Positions 17,360 through 26,340 of a stretch of 64,000 nt of DNA are shown here, in pieces. The stretch's first letter is position 1. Each line of letters opens with the position of its first letter. The DNA comes from Bacillus massiliglaciei (GTDB taxonomy: Bacteria; Bacillota; Bacilli; Bacillales; DSM-1321). Under the pieces are notes generated by a model. That model was given only the letters and a program-made list of their open reading frames with translations, was not told the origin of the DNA and searched no databases. The position numbers were made by a program, and so were the translations under genes. The stretch spans positions 659,887-723,886 of the forward strand of contig NZ_LT622359.1 of the NCBI RefSeq assembly GCF_900098925.1, given 5' to 3'.

Positions 17360-18457
17360 ATGAGATGGGAGATGTTTACTTCGGTTGAAAGCTTGAAGGA
17401 TTTGGGAATATCGATTGGTATTTTCGTATTATTTCTCGTTTTCCGGAAGATTTTTACTAAATATGTTTTTGCCCTTTTATTAAAATTTAGCAGGAAATCG
17501 CCAACAGATTTTTTCACACATATCTTCTTATCTTTTAAAAAGCCGATTCAGTTTCTGTTTATCATTATCGGCATCTATGCGGCCGCCAGGTATTTTCCTT
17601 ATTTTGATCATAAAAATGAACTGTTTCTCAGATTAGTCAGGGCTTCTATTATTTTCGTCATTAGCTGGGGACTGTATAATCTGTCATCTTCATCTTCACT
17701 GCTTTTTGCGAAGCTTAATGAAAAATATAACTTTAAAATAGATGAAATCCTGATTCCTTTCTTTTCGAGAGCTTTGCGTGTAGTCATTGTTGCTATCAGT
17801 TTCAGCATTATTGCTCAGGAATTTGAATATGATGTGAACGGTTTTGTAGCCGGATTGGGATTAGGAGGACTTGCTTTTGCCCTTGCTGCCAAGGATGCAA
17901 TTGGCAATCTGTTTGGGGGCATCATTATCATTACTGAGAAGCCTTTTACGATTGGTGATTGGATAAAAACGGCCAGTGTAGAGGGAACGGTTGAAGATAT
18001 CAGTTTCAGGAGTACAAGGGTAAGGACATTTGACCAGGCACTGGTAACTGTGCCTAATGCAACGCTGGCCAGTGAATCGATTACAAACTGGAGCCAGATG
18101 AGAAAAAGACAGGTATCTTTTAAACTCAGGGTTGAATATGATACACCGAAAGACCGGTTGGAAAATGTGGTCCGGCAGATCGAGTATCTGTTGAAAAACT
18201 ACCAAGGGGTCGATCAAGAAACGATTCTGGTCAGATTTGATGAGTATCAGGATTATGGATACGGAATCATGGTCTATTTCTTTACGGAGACAACTGTGTG
18301 GTCCGAATATTTAAAGATCAAAGAAGCTGTCAATTTTGAAATATTGGATATTCTGAAGAACGAAGAGGTAGAAATTGCCTTACCGGGCAGAAAACTTTAT
18401 TTTGAAGCGGATAATAGTGCAAGAAAAGTTTTCTCGGAGGAGAGAGAAGATTCTTAA
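17360..18457 (+). CDS. Small-conductance mechanosensitive channel (MscS family)
   Basis: A membrane channel that opens under membrane tension and releases solutes during osmotic downshock. The 365-aa protein has about four to five N-terminal membrane helices (residues 10-180). The pore-lining helix is rich in Gly and Ala (VAGLGLGGLAFALAAKDAIGN, near 160-180). A soluble beta/alpha domain follows (FTIGDWIKTASVEGTVEDISFRSTRVRT near 194). Similar in layout to B. subtilis YhdY. ATG is preceded by AGGAGG at good spacing. It is a single gene with its own terminator. Confidence 0.92.
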   Translation: MRWEMFTSVESLKDLGISIGIFVLFLVFRKIFTKYVFALLLKFSRKSPTDFFTHIFLSFKKPIQFLFIIIGIYAAARYFPYFDHKNELFLRLVRASIIFVISWGLYNLSSSSSLLFAKLNEKYNFKIDEILIPFFSRALRVVIVAISFSIIAQEFEYDVNGFVAGLGLGGLAFALAAKDAIGNLFGGIIIITEKPFTIGDWIKTASVEGTVEDISFRSTRVRTFDQALVTVPNATLASESITNWSQMRKRQVSFKLRVEYDTPKDRLENVVRQIEYLLKNYQGVDQETILVRFDEYQDYGYGIMVYFFTETTVWSEYLKIKEAVNFEILDILKNEEVEIALPGRKLYFEADNSARKVFSEEREDS

Positions 18458-18464
18458 GGAAATG

Positions 18465-18493
18465 AAAACCGTCCTATGTGGGCGGTTTTTTTT
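18465..18493 (+). terminator. Terminator after the MscS-family gene
   Basis: AAAACCGTCC / GGGCGGTTTT stem, 5-base loop, followed by eight T residues. Confidence 0.88.
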
Positions 18494-18662
18494 ATGGAGT
18501 AAGGCATGAGGAATTCGGATGAATATGATTTTTGTCATTTGTGCATGTATAAATAAAGTTGGAATGTGAAAACATTTTGTCTGTCTTGCTAAAAGATATT
18601 TTAAATTTGCGTCAAAGAAACAATTTGGCGTACAAGAAATATATAAAAGGAGGATGAATAGA

Positions 18663-19019
18663 ATGAAAAAGAGTGATCTTAAAAAGTGGTTGAGGGGCTT
18701 AGGATGGACAGTCGTTTCTTTTGAAAGTGTTGGAGCATTCCTGGTTGTTGGGATGCTGATCATTCCTGCAGCAACGGCTTATTTACTGACTGACCGTCTC
18801 AGCAGCATGATTTGTATAAGCATCCTGATTGGGGCTTTAATCTCAATTCTTGGCTACTTTGCTGCCTTCTGGCTTAATTCTTCGATTTCAGGATGTATGA
18901 TTGCAGCAGCGGCCCTTTTATTTGCCATAGCTTTTGTACTCTCCCCAAAGCATGGTTTAGTATCACGGGCGATGAACCAAAGGAAAAGCCGAAAAAAAGC
19001 GTTTTTTATATCGGAATAG
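18663..19019 (+). pseudogene. C-terminal remnant of an ABC-3 metal transporter permease
   Basis: The 118-residue frame matches only the last third of zinc/manganese ABC permeases (MntD/ZnuB type): SFESVGAFLVVGMLIIPAATAYLLTDRLS and SPKHGLVSRA are hallmark segments. Full proteins are about 280-300 aa, so the first five or so membrane helices are absent. No partner ATPase or solute-binding gene is adjacent. A good AAGGAGG stands 9 bases before ATG 18663, so the fragment may still be translated. It is best read as a decayed gene, though a stand-alone short protein cannot be excluded. Confidence 0.65.
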
Positions 19020-19133
19020 CTCGCCTAGGTTTCCTATCCAACGATATAGTTGTGATTTTACCCATATAAAGTATAATGGATAAGTGTATTTATATGGAGA
19101 GTCTGCAGTAACCTTTTTGAGGGAGAGTAATCA

Positions 19134-20318
19134 ATGAAAGAACAACAGAAATTTTCGTCGAGAATCGACTTTGGTTTGGCTACCATCCTGTTTTTATTAT
19201 GTATTGCCAGCTGTCTGGCTATATATAGTGCACAGTTGACTGGTCAGTATCAGGAGAATTTCCTGCTCAAGCAAATTGTTTGGTATATGGTTGGGGTAGG
19301 AATTATCTTGGGAGTCATTACGTTAGATTCAGATCAATTGAAGAAAATGTCCTGGTATGCCTATGGTTTTGGACTGTTCCTGCTCCTATTGATTTTTCTT
19401 GTTCCGGACAGCATTGCTCCGATAAGGAACGGGGCACGAAGCTGGTTCATTCTGCCGGGGTTAGGCTCTATCCAGCCATCTGAGTTTATGAAAGTGTTTT
19501 TAATTATCGCACTTGCGAATGTTATATCAAATCATCACGTGAAACATGTAGTCAAGACTACACAAACGGACTTTTGGCTTCTGGCCAAACTTGGTTTAGT
19601 AACAGCTGCTCCTTTATTTTTAATCATGCAGCAGCCGGATTTAGGAACTTCACTTGTTCTTTGTTCCATCCTCTTAGGGATGATTTTCATTTCAGGCATT
19701 ACCTGGAGAATTCTATTGCCGATTTTTGCCGGCGGAGCGGCATTTGCTTCGATTGTCTTGTATTTTGTTATTTGGCAGCCGGAAATTCTGACAAAGTACT
19801 TAGGCGTTAAGGAATACCAATTCGGCAGGATTTATTCTTGGCTTGACCCTTATAACTATTCAAGTGCCGAAGGATTCCAGCTGACCAAATCTCTTCTTGC
19901 CATCGGTTCAGGGCAGACGCTTGGAAAAGCGGTAGAAGGCGGTGTTGGGGCAAGAGAAGTCTACTTGCCGGAAGCACACTCGGATTTCATCTTCAGCGTT
20001 ATCGGTGAAGAGTTTGGTTTCATTGGCACAAGTATTGTTATCAGCCTCTTTTTCCTGCTTGTTTACCATATTACGAAAACAGGGATGAATACGAAAAATA
20101 ATTTCTATACGTATCTTTGTGTAGGGGTTATCAGTATGATTACATTCCATGTCTTTCAAAATATCGGAATGACAATAGGAGTTCTGCCGATCACGGGGAT
20201 TCCGCTTCCGTTTGTAAGCTACGGAGGAAGCTCGCTGATGGGAAATATGATGGCGATGGGATTAATTTTTAGCATACGGTATCACTATAAGAAATATATG
20301 TTTTCAAACAATAATTAA
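19134..20318 (+). CDS. rodA: Rod-shape SEDS glycosyltransferase RodA
   Basis: A SEDS-family peptidoglycan polymerase that works with class B penicillin-binding proteins in side-wall elongation. The 394-aa protein has ten membrane helices. Family motifs include RNGARSWF near residue 97, IQPSEFMKV near 112, PDLGTSLV near 172, GAREVYLPEAHSDFIFSVIGEE in the large loop near 273, and FVSYGGSSL near 361. Length and sequence favour RodA over FtsW or SpoVE. It stands alone, with AGGGAGAG before the ATG and a strong terminator after it. Confidence 0.88.
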   Translation: MKEQQKFSSRIDFGLATILFLLCIASCLAIYSAQLTGQYQENFLLKQIVWYMVGVGIILGVITLDSDQLKKMSWYAYGFGLFLLLLIFLVPDSIAPIRNGARSWFILPGLGSIQPSEFMKVFLIIALANVISNHHVKHVVKTTQTDFWLLAKLGLVTAAPLFLIMQQPDLGTSLVLCSILLGMIFISGITWRILLPIFAGGAAFASIVLYFVIWQPEILTKYLGVKEYQFGRIYSWLDPYNYSSAEGFQLTKSLLAIGSGQTLGKAVEGGVGAREVYLPEAHSDFIFSVIGEEFGFIGTSIVISLFFLLVYHITKTGMNTKNNFYTYLCVGVISMITFHVFQNIGMTIGVLPITGIPLPFVSYGGSSLMGNMMAMGLIFSIRYHYKKYMFSNNN

Positions 20319-20334
20319 AGAGGCTTTACAAAGT

Positions 20335-20370
20335 AAAAACATCCAATTCTTTCGGGAATTGGATGTTTTT
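20335..20370 (+). terminator. Terminator after rodA
   Basis: AAAACATCCAATTC / GAATTGGATGTTTTT, a 13-bp stem with a T run. Confidence 0.92.
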
Positions 20371-20515
20371 GCGTTTTCCGCTTCGGGCTTGATTTCTAGG
20401 GCCATCGGGCGGGTCTGTCACCCCTTATTCCATTTATAAAAGCTTACGGTCGTAAGTTCTTCTTCAGTCCAGTTTTTTATGCTTTCAAATAAGGGGGATG
20501 TCCCTTGGAAGAGGG

Positions 20516-20851
20516 TTATTGAAGCTGAGTTCCATAAGGGAGCTGGGTTTGGTAGCCGGAAAACTGCTGATAAGATTGGCTGAGTTCTTCTGGCTGCGCT
20601 TTTTCAAGTCCATACCACCCTTTTTGAAACATAAGGGTATAAAGTTCTCTCTGCATATTTTGGGCTTCGTTTGCCACTTGATTGATTGTTTGGAATAATG
20701 CCTCGTTGCTGGCTTCATTCAGAGCAACTCTATAGGATGTAACGAAATATTTCTCAGTGGAAAGCATATCATTCGTGAAATCTCTTTCATTCATTTGAGG
20801 AGTTTTCGGTACTTGTTTTTCTGGATTTTGAATCTTATTTTGGTTCGTCAT
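20516..20851 (-). CDS. Spore coat protein, CotF-like
   Basis: A 111-aa protein with the C-terminal half of a CotF/ferritin-like helical domain (RDFTNDMLSTEKYFVTSYRVALNEASNEAL, residues 23-52) and a tyrosine/glutamine-rich tail. It is second of a two-gene unit with the next gene upstream, 13 bases apart; together they resemble a split CotF. AAGGAGG precedes the ATG. Family members sit in the spore coat. The role of the split form is unknown. Confidence 0.75.
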   Translation of the reverse strand: MTNQNKIQNPEKQVPKTPQMNERDFTNDMLSTEKYFVTSYRVALNEASNEALFQTINQVANEAQNMQRELYTLMFQKGWYGLEKAQPEELSQSYQQFSGYQTQLPYGTQLQ

Positions 20852-20864
20852 GATGATTGCCTCC

Positions 20865-21140
20865 TTATTGGAAAGTCTGATTTTGGCTTCCTGTAGAATT
20901 TAATTGGCTTAAAATGGTTTGATAATGTCTTTGGTGCATTTGGCCGCATCGGTTTAGGGCGTCGGCTATTTGCTGATCTTGGCACTGTGCTGCGAAAAAA
21001 TGGGCTTTCTTAGCGGCGAGCAGGTTCCAGGAAAGCATGTCGGTAAGGTACAGGCTGTCTTTTACTGTAATCACATGGGGCGGCTGCTGCATATAGCCCT
21101 GCATGCCCGGCTGCTGATTGTTAGATGTTTGTTCTTGCAT
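20865..21140 (-). CDS. Spore coat protein, CotF-like partner
   Basis: A 91-aa protein with a Gln-rich N-terminus (QEQTSNNQQPGMQGYMQQPP) and a two-helix segment (VKDSLYLTDMLSWNLLAAKKAHFFAAQC) typical of CotF-related coat proteins. It contains one Cys in the helix. Ribosome site AGGAGG. Likely co-transcribed with, and structurally complementary to, the following gene. The unit is convergent with rodA. Confidence 0.72.
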   Translation of the reverse strand: MQEQTSNNQQPGMQGYMQQPPHVITVKDSLYLTDMLSWNLLAAKKAHFFAAQCQDQQIADALNRCGQMHQRHYQTILSQLNSTGSQNQTFQ

Positions 21141-21312
21141 ATTTCATTCCTCCTATTACAAAATGCAATCTAATGATACTGTTTGCCAAAATCGCATGTT
21201 TTATGCAAGATACGGCATGAATGTTGTGCATTCTTCACCAGAAAACTAAATACATATTAATGAACGGACAGTGATGATGGGGTCATACTTTTGTACCTTG
21301 GAGGGAATAAAG

Positions 21313-22230
21313 ATGGACCGAATTTTAAGAAATGTCCTGTTATATTTGTCAAACAATCGGTATTTCACTGAATGGGCGCGGAAGCATGGCCGCCGTTTAG
21401 GAGCCTCACGTTTTGTAGCGGGAGAGGACTTGGATTCAGCTGTCAGGGCGATTCGAAAATTAAATGAAGCTGGTCTCTGTGTAACTGTGGATCATTTGGG
21501 AGAATTCATTCAGTCCGAACGGGATGCCAGAGAAATGTCTGAAGAATGTGTCCGCATGTTAAGAGCGATCCATACAAATGGACTGGATGCGGAACTTTCT
21601 CTTAAACTGACTTCCATGGGTCTTGATTTGCCAAGGAATCTGGCATTAGAAAATATGCGTTTCATTTTGGATGAAGCCAAGAAGTATAATATTGGGGTCA
21701 CAATTGATATGGAAGACTATTCACATTGTCAGCAGACATTGGAAATATTTAAAGAATTAAAAAGAGAATACAGCGATTTGGGCACAGTTTTACAGGCTTA
21801 TCTCTACCGGACTGAAGAGGATTTAGAGCATTTGCAATACCTTAATCCTGCTCTCAGGCTGGTTAAAGGAGCTTATAAAGAATCAGCGGATGTTGCATTT
21901 GCTTCTAAAAAGGACGTAGATGAAAATTTCAAGAAAATCATTGATAAACAATTATTATCAGGAAACTATACAGCAATCGCTACACATGATGATTCCATTA
22001 TTGAATATGCCAAGGAGGCTGTGAATCGCTATAAAATAAAATCTGATCAATTTGAATTTCAAATGCTTTTTGGGATTAGAAGCCGTAAACAGCTTCAATT
22101 AGTAAGTGAAGGATATAAAATGAGGGTATATGTTCCATACGGGACGGATTGGTTTGGATATTTTATGCGAAGGATGGCTGAAAGGCCGGCTAATGTCCTA
22201 TTTGTCATGAAGGGGATTTTTTCAAGGTAG
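21313..22230 (+). CDS. fadM: Proline dehydrogenase
   Basis: A FAD enzyme of the PutA (beta-alpha)8 barrel type that oxidises proline to pyrroline-5-carboxylate, feeding electrons to the respiratory chain. At 305 aa it is the monofunctional Gram-positive form. Motifs include TIDMEDYSH near residue 132, LVKGAYKE near 184, ATHDDSII near 221 and the C-terminal VYVPYGTDWFGYFMRRMAERPAN. ATG 21313 is chosen because TTGGAGGG lies correctly before it. Position next to yuzL and fadNAE matches B. subtilis fadM (yusM). It has its own terminator, so it is not part of the fad operon here. Confidence 0.92.
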   Translation: MDRILRNVLLYLSNNRYFTEWARKHGRRLGASRFVAGEDLDSAVRAIRKLNEAGLCVTVDHLGEFIQSERDAREMSEECVRMLRAIHTNGLDAELSLKLTSMGLDLPRNLALENMRFILDEAKKYNIGVTIDMEDYSHCQQTLEIFKELKREYSDLGTVLQAYLYRTEEDLEHLQYLNPALRLVKGAYKESADVAFASKKDVDENFKKIIDKQLLSGNYTAIATHDDSIIEYAKEAVNRYKIKSDQFEFQMLFGIRSRKQLQLVSEGYKMRVYVPYGTDWFGYFMRRMAERPANVLFVMKGIFSR

Positions 22231-22267
22231 GAAAGCGGGGGATTATGGCCGCTTTCCTGTTTTTTTT
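22230..22267 (+). terminator. Terminator after proline dehydrogenase
   Basis: GGAAAGCGG / CCGCTTTCC stem followed by a T run (22260-22267). It overlaps the stop codon. Confidence 0.88.
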
Positions 22268-22318
22268 ATGAAGAGCTTAGATTGTGACGATCTTTTTCGG
22301 GAAGCGGATACAAGGGAG

Positions 22319-22447
22319 TTATTTCTTAAATTGATTGTTTTGACTGTTCACTTTGTTCTTGCGGCTTCTTTCTTCACCAGGGCCTGCGTTGCCTTTCATG
22401 CTGGCGGCACTCACTGCACCTTTTGAGGGATTTTCTTTTCTTTTCAT
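22319..22447 (-). CDS. yuzL: YuzL family small protein
   Basis: A 42-aa basic protein, MKRKENPSKGAVSAASMKGN and onward, closely matching the YuzL family (NPSKxxVSAASxKGNAGP core). In B. subtilis yuzL also lies between fadM and fadN. The function is unknown; spore association is possible given its SASP-like composition. AGGAGG stands 11 bases before the ATG, slightly far; another ATG between them is out of frame and meets a stop at once. Confidence 0.8.
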   Translation of the reverse strand: MKRKENPSKGAVSAASMKGNAGPGEERSRKNKVNSQNNQFKK

Positions 22448-22533
22448 TTCATTATTCACCTCCTATTGTTATTCTCTTCTTAACAGCAGGATAAATGATT
22501 AAAAAAATAGATGAAAATTTTGGGTATTAATCG

Positions 22534-22562
22534 TTGCGAAAATTTTAAAAATATTCTATATT
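22534..22562 (+). promoter_or_regulatory. Promoter of the fadNAE operon
   Basis: TTGCGA (22534-22539), 17-base spacer, TATATT (22557-22562). The FadR box starts about 34 bases after the predicted start point, a position suited to roadblock repression. Confidence 0.5.
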
Positions 22563-22602
22563 AATAGTAGTTAAATACATTCGCTTTTTTTTGGAATAAA
22601 AA

Positions 22603-22620
22603 TGAATGAGTATTCATTCA
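22603..22620 (+). promoter_or_regulatory. FadR operator of fadNAE
   Basis: TGAATGAGTATTCATTCA matches the B. subtilis FadR (YsiA) consensus TGAATGANTANTCATTCA at every defined position. FadR represses beta-oxidation genes and is released by long-chain acyl-CoA. Confidence 0.9.
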
Positions 22621-22646
22621 ATACATTGCGTAAGGGGGATATAAAC

Positions 22647-25034
22647 TTGATTCGACAAATACGAAAGGCTGCTGTTCTAGGGTCAGGAGTGATGGGATCA
22701 GGGATTGCAGCGCACCTTGCTAACATTGGAATTCCGACTTTATTATTGGATATTGTGCCTCGTGAGTTGAACGAAGCGGAAAAGAAACAAGGACTGACAT
22801 TAGAAGATAAATCGGTGCGGAACCGAATAAGCCAAACAGCCATTTCAAAGCTGCTGAAACAAAAACCGGCCCCGCTGACCTCGGCAGATAATCTCGTCTT
22901 GATTGAAGCGGGCAACCTGGAAGATGACATATCCCGTTTAAACGAAGTTGACTGGGTGATAGAAGTAGTTGTTGAAAATTTGGATGTTAAACAGAAAGTG
23001 TTCGCCCAAGTCGATGCACATCGGAAAAAGGGAAGCATCATTTCTTCCAATACTTCGGGAATTTCCGTGGAGGCTATGGCGAAAGGCCGCTCAGAGGATT
23101 TTCAAAGGCACTTTCTCGGTACACACTTTTTTAACCCTCCAAGGTATTTAAAACTATTGGAAATCATTCCAACCAAAAATACCGATCCAGAAGTCTTGGA
23201 TTTTATGAAACAATTTGGGGAAGACGTTCTGGGCAAGGGAGTTGTAGAAGCGAAAGATACGCCTAATTTCATCGCGAACCGAATCGGTACATACGGCCTT
23301 TTGGTAACCGTACGTGAAATGCTAAAAGGCGGATACAGTGTCGGAGAAGTAGATTCGGTAACTGGTCCGCTGATTGGCCGGCCTAAAAGTGCTACATTCC
23401 GGACCTTGGATGTAGTCGGCCTCGATACATTCGCCCACGTTGCCAAAAATGTTTATGAACAGGTAGAAGGCGGAGAAAAGGATGTTTTTACCATCCCTCC
23501 TTTCATGACGAAAATGCTTGAAAAGGGATGGCTTGGAAGCAAGTCAGGACAGGGATTCTTTCTTAAAAAAGGAAAAGAAATTCTGGAACTGAACCCTGAG
23601 ACCCTTCAATATGAAGAGCGAAAAAGATTAAAGACACCTGGCATGGAAATAGCTAAGCAAGCAAAAGGATTTTCCAACAAAATGAAAGCGCTTGTTTACA
23701 GTGATGACCGGGCAGGTCAGCTGCTTTGGAACATTTTGAAGCCGGCTCTTCTCTACTCAGCAGAACTGCTGGGCGAAATTGCTGATGACATCATGGCGAT
23801 TGACCAGGCAATGAAATGGGGATTTGGGTGGTCTGCCGGACCTTTTGAAATTTGGGACGCAATAGGAATTGAATCATCTATCGCGAGAATGGAACAGGAA
23901 GGGGACGTGATCCCTGCGTGGGTGAAGGAGTTTGCCGCTGCCGGACATACAGCTTTTTATAAAACCGGAGAAGACGGTACACTTTCCTATTATCATGATG
24001 GCGCCTTCAAAAAGTATAAGCAAAATCCAAAGGTGATCCATTTAAAATCTCTTAAAAAACAGGGAAAAGTGATAAAGAAAAATGGAGGAGCCAGCCTCAT
24101 TGACATTGGAGACGGCGTCGCTTTACTTGAATTTACTTCTCCTAACAATGCGATTGGCCTTGATATCATTCAAATGATCAATGCCTCGATTGACGAAGTG
24201 GAGGCGAATTATAAAGGTCTTGTGATCGGCAACCAGGCAAAAAACTTCTGTGTTGGCGCAAATCTGGCCATGATGCTGATGGAGGCCCAGGATGATAATA
24301 TTTTTGAACTCGATATGGTCATCAGCCAGTTCCAGAAAGCGATGCTGCGCATTAAGTACAGCTCCAAGCCGGTAGTGGCGGCTCCGTTCAATATGACACT
24401 TGGAGGGGGAGCAGAAGTCTGTCTTCCTGCTGCACGAATCCAGGCGTCAACTGAAACCTATCTGGGCCTTGTAGAAGCAGGAGTAGGTCTGATACCAGGC
24501 GGAGGCGGTGCGAAGGAACTGTATTGTAAAACGTTGAGAAGCATGCCGAAAGGGATTGATTTTGACCTGATGAAAATTGCCATGAACGTATTTGAAACAG
24601 TGGCGATGGCGAAGGTCTCTACATCGGCAGAGGAAGCCCGCGATAATCATTTCCTGAATTTCACAGATCGAATCAGCGTGAATCCAGATCATCAGTTATA
24701 TGACGCCAAACAGTCCGTGCTGACTTTATACGAAGAAGGGTATAAAGCACCGGCCAAGGCGAAAATTCCGGTAGTCGGAGAAAGCGGGTATGCAACACTA
24801 TTGCTTGGTGCCGAAGGAATGCGTCTTTCAGGATTCCTGTCTGAGCATGATATGGTGATCGCAAAAGAACTGGCTTATGTCATTGCCGGCGGGAAATTGC
24901 CATACGGAACAAAAGTAGAGGAAGAGTACTTGCTTGATCTTGAAAAAAAGGCCTTCCTAAAACTGATATCGACGCCAAAGTCCCAGCAAAGGATGCAGCA
25001 CATGCTCCTGAAGGGAAAACCATTGCGTAACTGA
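22647..25034 (+). CDS. fadN: 3-hydroxyacyl-CoA dehydrogenase / enoyl-CoA hydratase fusion
   Basis: A bifunctional beta-oxidation enzyme of 795 aa. The N-terminal NAD-binding domain shows AAVLGSGVMGSGIAAH (about residues 8-23); the dehydrogenase part includes FFNPPRYLKLLEIIP near 162 and GPLIGRPKSATFRTLDVVGLDT. The C-terminal crotonase domain (about 475-690) shows GLVIGNQAKNFCVGANLAMM and VGLIPGGGGAKE. Start: TTG 22647 with AAGGGGGAT before it. An in-frame ATG at 22602 lies in the FadR operator and would add residues absent from homologues. First gene of fadN-fadA-fadE. Confidence 0.94.
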   Translation: MIRQIRKAAVLGSGVMGSGIAAHLANIGIPTLLLDIVPRELNEAEKKQGLTLEDKSVRNRISQTAISKLLKQKPAPLTSADNLVLIEAGNLEDDISRLNEVDWVIEVVVENLDVKQKVFAQVDAHRKKGSIISSNTSGISVEAMAKGRSEDFQRHFLGTHFFNPPRYLKLLEIIPTKNTDPEVLDFMKQFGEDVLGKGVVEAKDTPNFIANRIGTYGLLVTVREMLKGGYSVGEVDSVTGPLIGRPKSATFRTLDVVGLDTFAHVAKNVYEQVEGGEKDVFTIPPFMTKMLEKGWLGSKSGQGFFLKKGKEILELNPETLQYEERKRLKTPGMEIAKQAKGFSNKMKALVYSDDRAGQLLWNILKPALLYSAELLGEIADDIMAIDQAMKWGFGWSAGPFEIWDAIGIESSIARMEQEGDVIPAWVKEFAAAGHTAFYKTGEDGTLSYYHDGAFKKYKQNPKVIHLKSLKKQGKVIKKNGGASLIDIGDGVALLEFTSPNNAIGLDIIQMINASIDEVEANYKGLVIGNQAKNFCVGANLAMMLMEAQDDNIFELDMVISQFQKAMLRIKYSSKPVVAAPFNMTLGGGAEVCLPAARIQASTETYLGLVEAGVGLIPGGGGAKELYCKTLRSMPKGIDFDLMKIAMNVFETVAMAKVSTSAEEARDNHFLNFTDRISVNPDHQLYDAKQSVLTLYEEGYKAPAKAKIPVVGESGYATLLLGAEGMRLSGFLSEHDMVIAKELAYVIAGGKLPYGTKVEEEYLLDLEKKAFLKLISTPKSQQRMQHMLLKGKPLRN

Positions 25035-25098
25035 TCTGTTTTTTACAAGATTGCTTGTTTCTTAGATTTACTAAAAATCAAGGCAGGGGGAGGATTTT

Positions 25099-26277
25099 AT
25101 GAAAGAAGCGGTTATAGTGGCTGGAGCCCGGACTCCGGTAGGAAAAGCCAAAAAAGGTTCCCTGGCAAATGTGCGTCCTGATGATCTCGGAGCATTGGCT
25201 GTAAAAGAAACCTTAAAGAGGGCTGGAAACTATGAGGGCAATATAGATGATCTGATAATGGGATGCGCAATGCCAGAGGCAGAACAAGGGTTGAACATGG
25301 CAAGAAATATTGGCGCATTAGCAGGCTTGCCGCATACAGTGCCTGCCATCACGATTAATCGATATTGTTCAAGCGGTCTTCAAAGTATTGCGTATGGGGC
25401 AGAAAGAATCATGCTCGGACATAGTGATACGGTCATTGCCGGCGGAGCTGAATCCATGAGTCTGGTTCCGATGCAAGGACATGTGACCCGCTTGAATCCC
25501 CAATTAGCGGAGTCGGCACCGGAATATTACATGGGGATGGGGCATACGGCGGAGGAAGTCGCAAAACAGTATGGGATTTCCAGGGAGGACCAGGATGCAT
25601 TTGCAGTCCGCAGTCATGAAAAAGCCGCGAAAGCGATAGCTGCCGGTAAATTTGCGGATGAAATCGTTCCAGTGGATGTTACGCTCCGTTCAGTTAATGC
25701 AGATCATAAACTGCAAGAAAAAACTTTCAGGTTTTCAAAGGATGAAGGAGTCCGGCCTGAAACAACCGTTGAAGTGCTTGGGAAATTAAGGCCGGCATTC
25801 TCTGTGACAGGGTCTGTAACAGCCGGAAATGCCTCTCAGACGAGTGATGGGGCAGCGGCAGTTATGATTATGGATCGGGAGAAATCAGCATCACTCGGTT
25901 TACAGCCGCTTGGGAAGTTTCGCTCATTTGCGGTTGCCGGTGTACCGCCGGAAGTCATGGGAATTGGACCGGTCGCTGCAATCCCGAAAGCATTGAAGCT
26001 TGCCGGGCTTGAAATTTCAGATATTGGTTTATTTGAACTGAATGAGGCGTTTGCTTCTCAATCGATTCAAATCATACGGGAACTGAATTTAAATGAAGAT
26101 ATTGTGAATGTAAATGGCGGGGCTATTGCACTGGGACATCCGCTTGGGTGCACGGGGGCGAAACTGACGTTAAGTCTTCTGCATGAAATGAAGCGCAGGA
26201 ATCAGCAGTTTGGTGTTGTAACGATGTGTATCGGCGGCGGAATGGGAGCAGCGGGCGTTTTCGAACTGCTGGCTTAG
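25099..26277 (+). CDS. fadA: Acetyl-CoA C-acyltransferase (3-ketoacyl-CoA thiolase)
   Basis: Thiolytic cleavage of 3-ketoacyl-CoA to acetyl-CoA and a shortened acyl-CoA, the last step of each beta-oxidation round. At 392 aa it has the complete thiolase fold: nucleophilic Cys in NRYCSSGLQ near residue 88, His in [16 protein letters not shown] near 347, and second Cys in [11 protein letters not shown] near 377. Lies 64 bases after fadN and 63 before fadE with good ribosome sites (GGGGGAGG), in one transcript. Confidence 0.95.
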   Translation: MKEAVIVAGARTPVGKAKKGSLANVRPDDLGALAVKETLKRAGNYEGNIDDLIMGCAMPEAEQGLNMARNIGALAGLPHTVPAITINRYCSSGLQSIAYGAERIMLGHSDTVIAGGAESMSLVPMQGHVTRLNPQLAESAPEYYMGMGHTAEEVAKQYGISREDQDAFAVRSHEKAAKAIAAGKFADEIVPVDVTLRSVNADHKLQEKTFRFSKDEGVRPETTVEVLGKLRPAFSVTGSVTAGNASQTSDGAAAVMIMDREKSASLGLQPLGKFRSFAVAGVPPEVMGIGPVAAIPKALKLAGLEISDIGLFELNEAFASQSIQIIRELNLNEDIVNVNGGAIALGHPLGCTGAKLTLSLLHEMKRRNQQFGVVTMCIGGGMGAAGVFELLA

Positions 26278-26340
26278 AAAGAAAATAGTTCAAAGCTTCT
26301 TTCCAATAGGAAAGTAAAATCAATAGCAGGAGGTTATGAA

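Noticed and set aside
21218-21235. TGAATG...CATTC dyad before proline dehydrogenase as a second FadR box
   Set aside because: The half-sites are one base too close, and the central A-T positions do not match the consensus.
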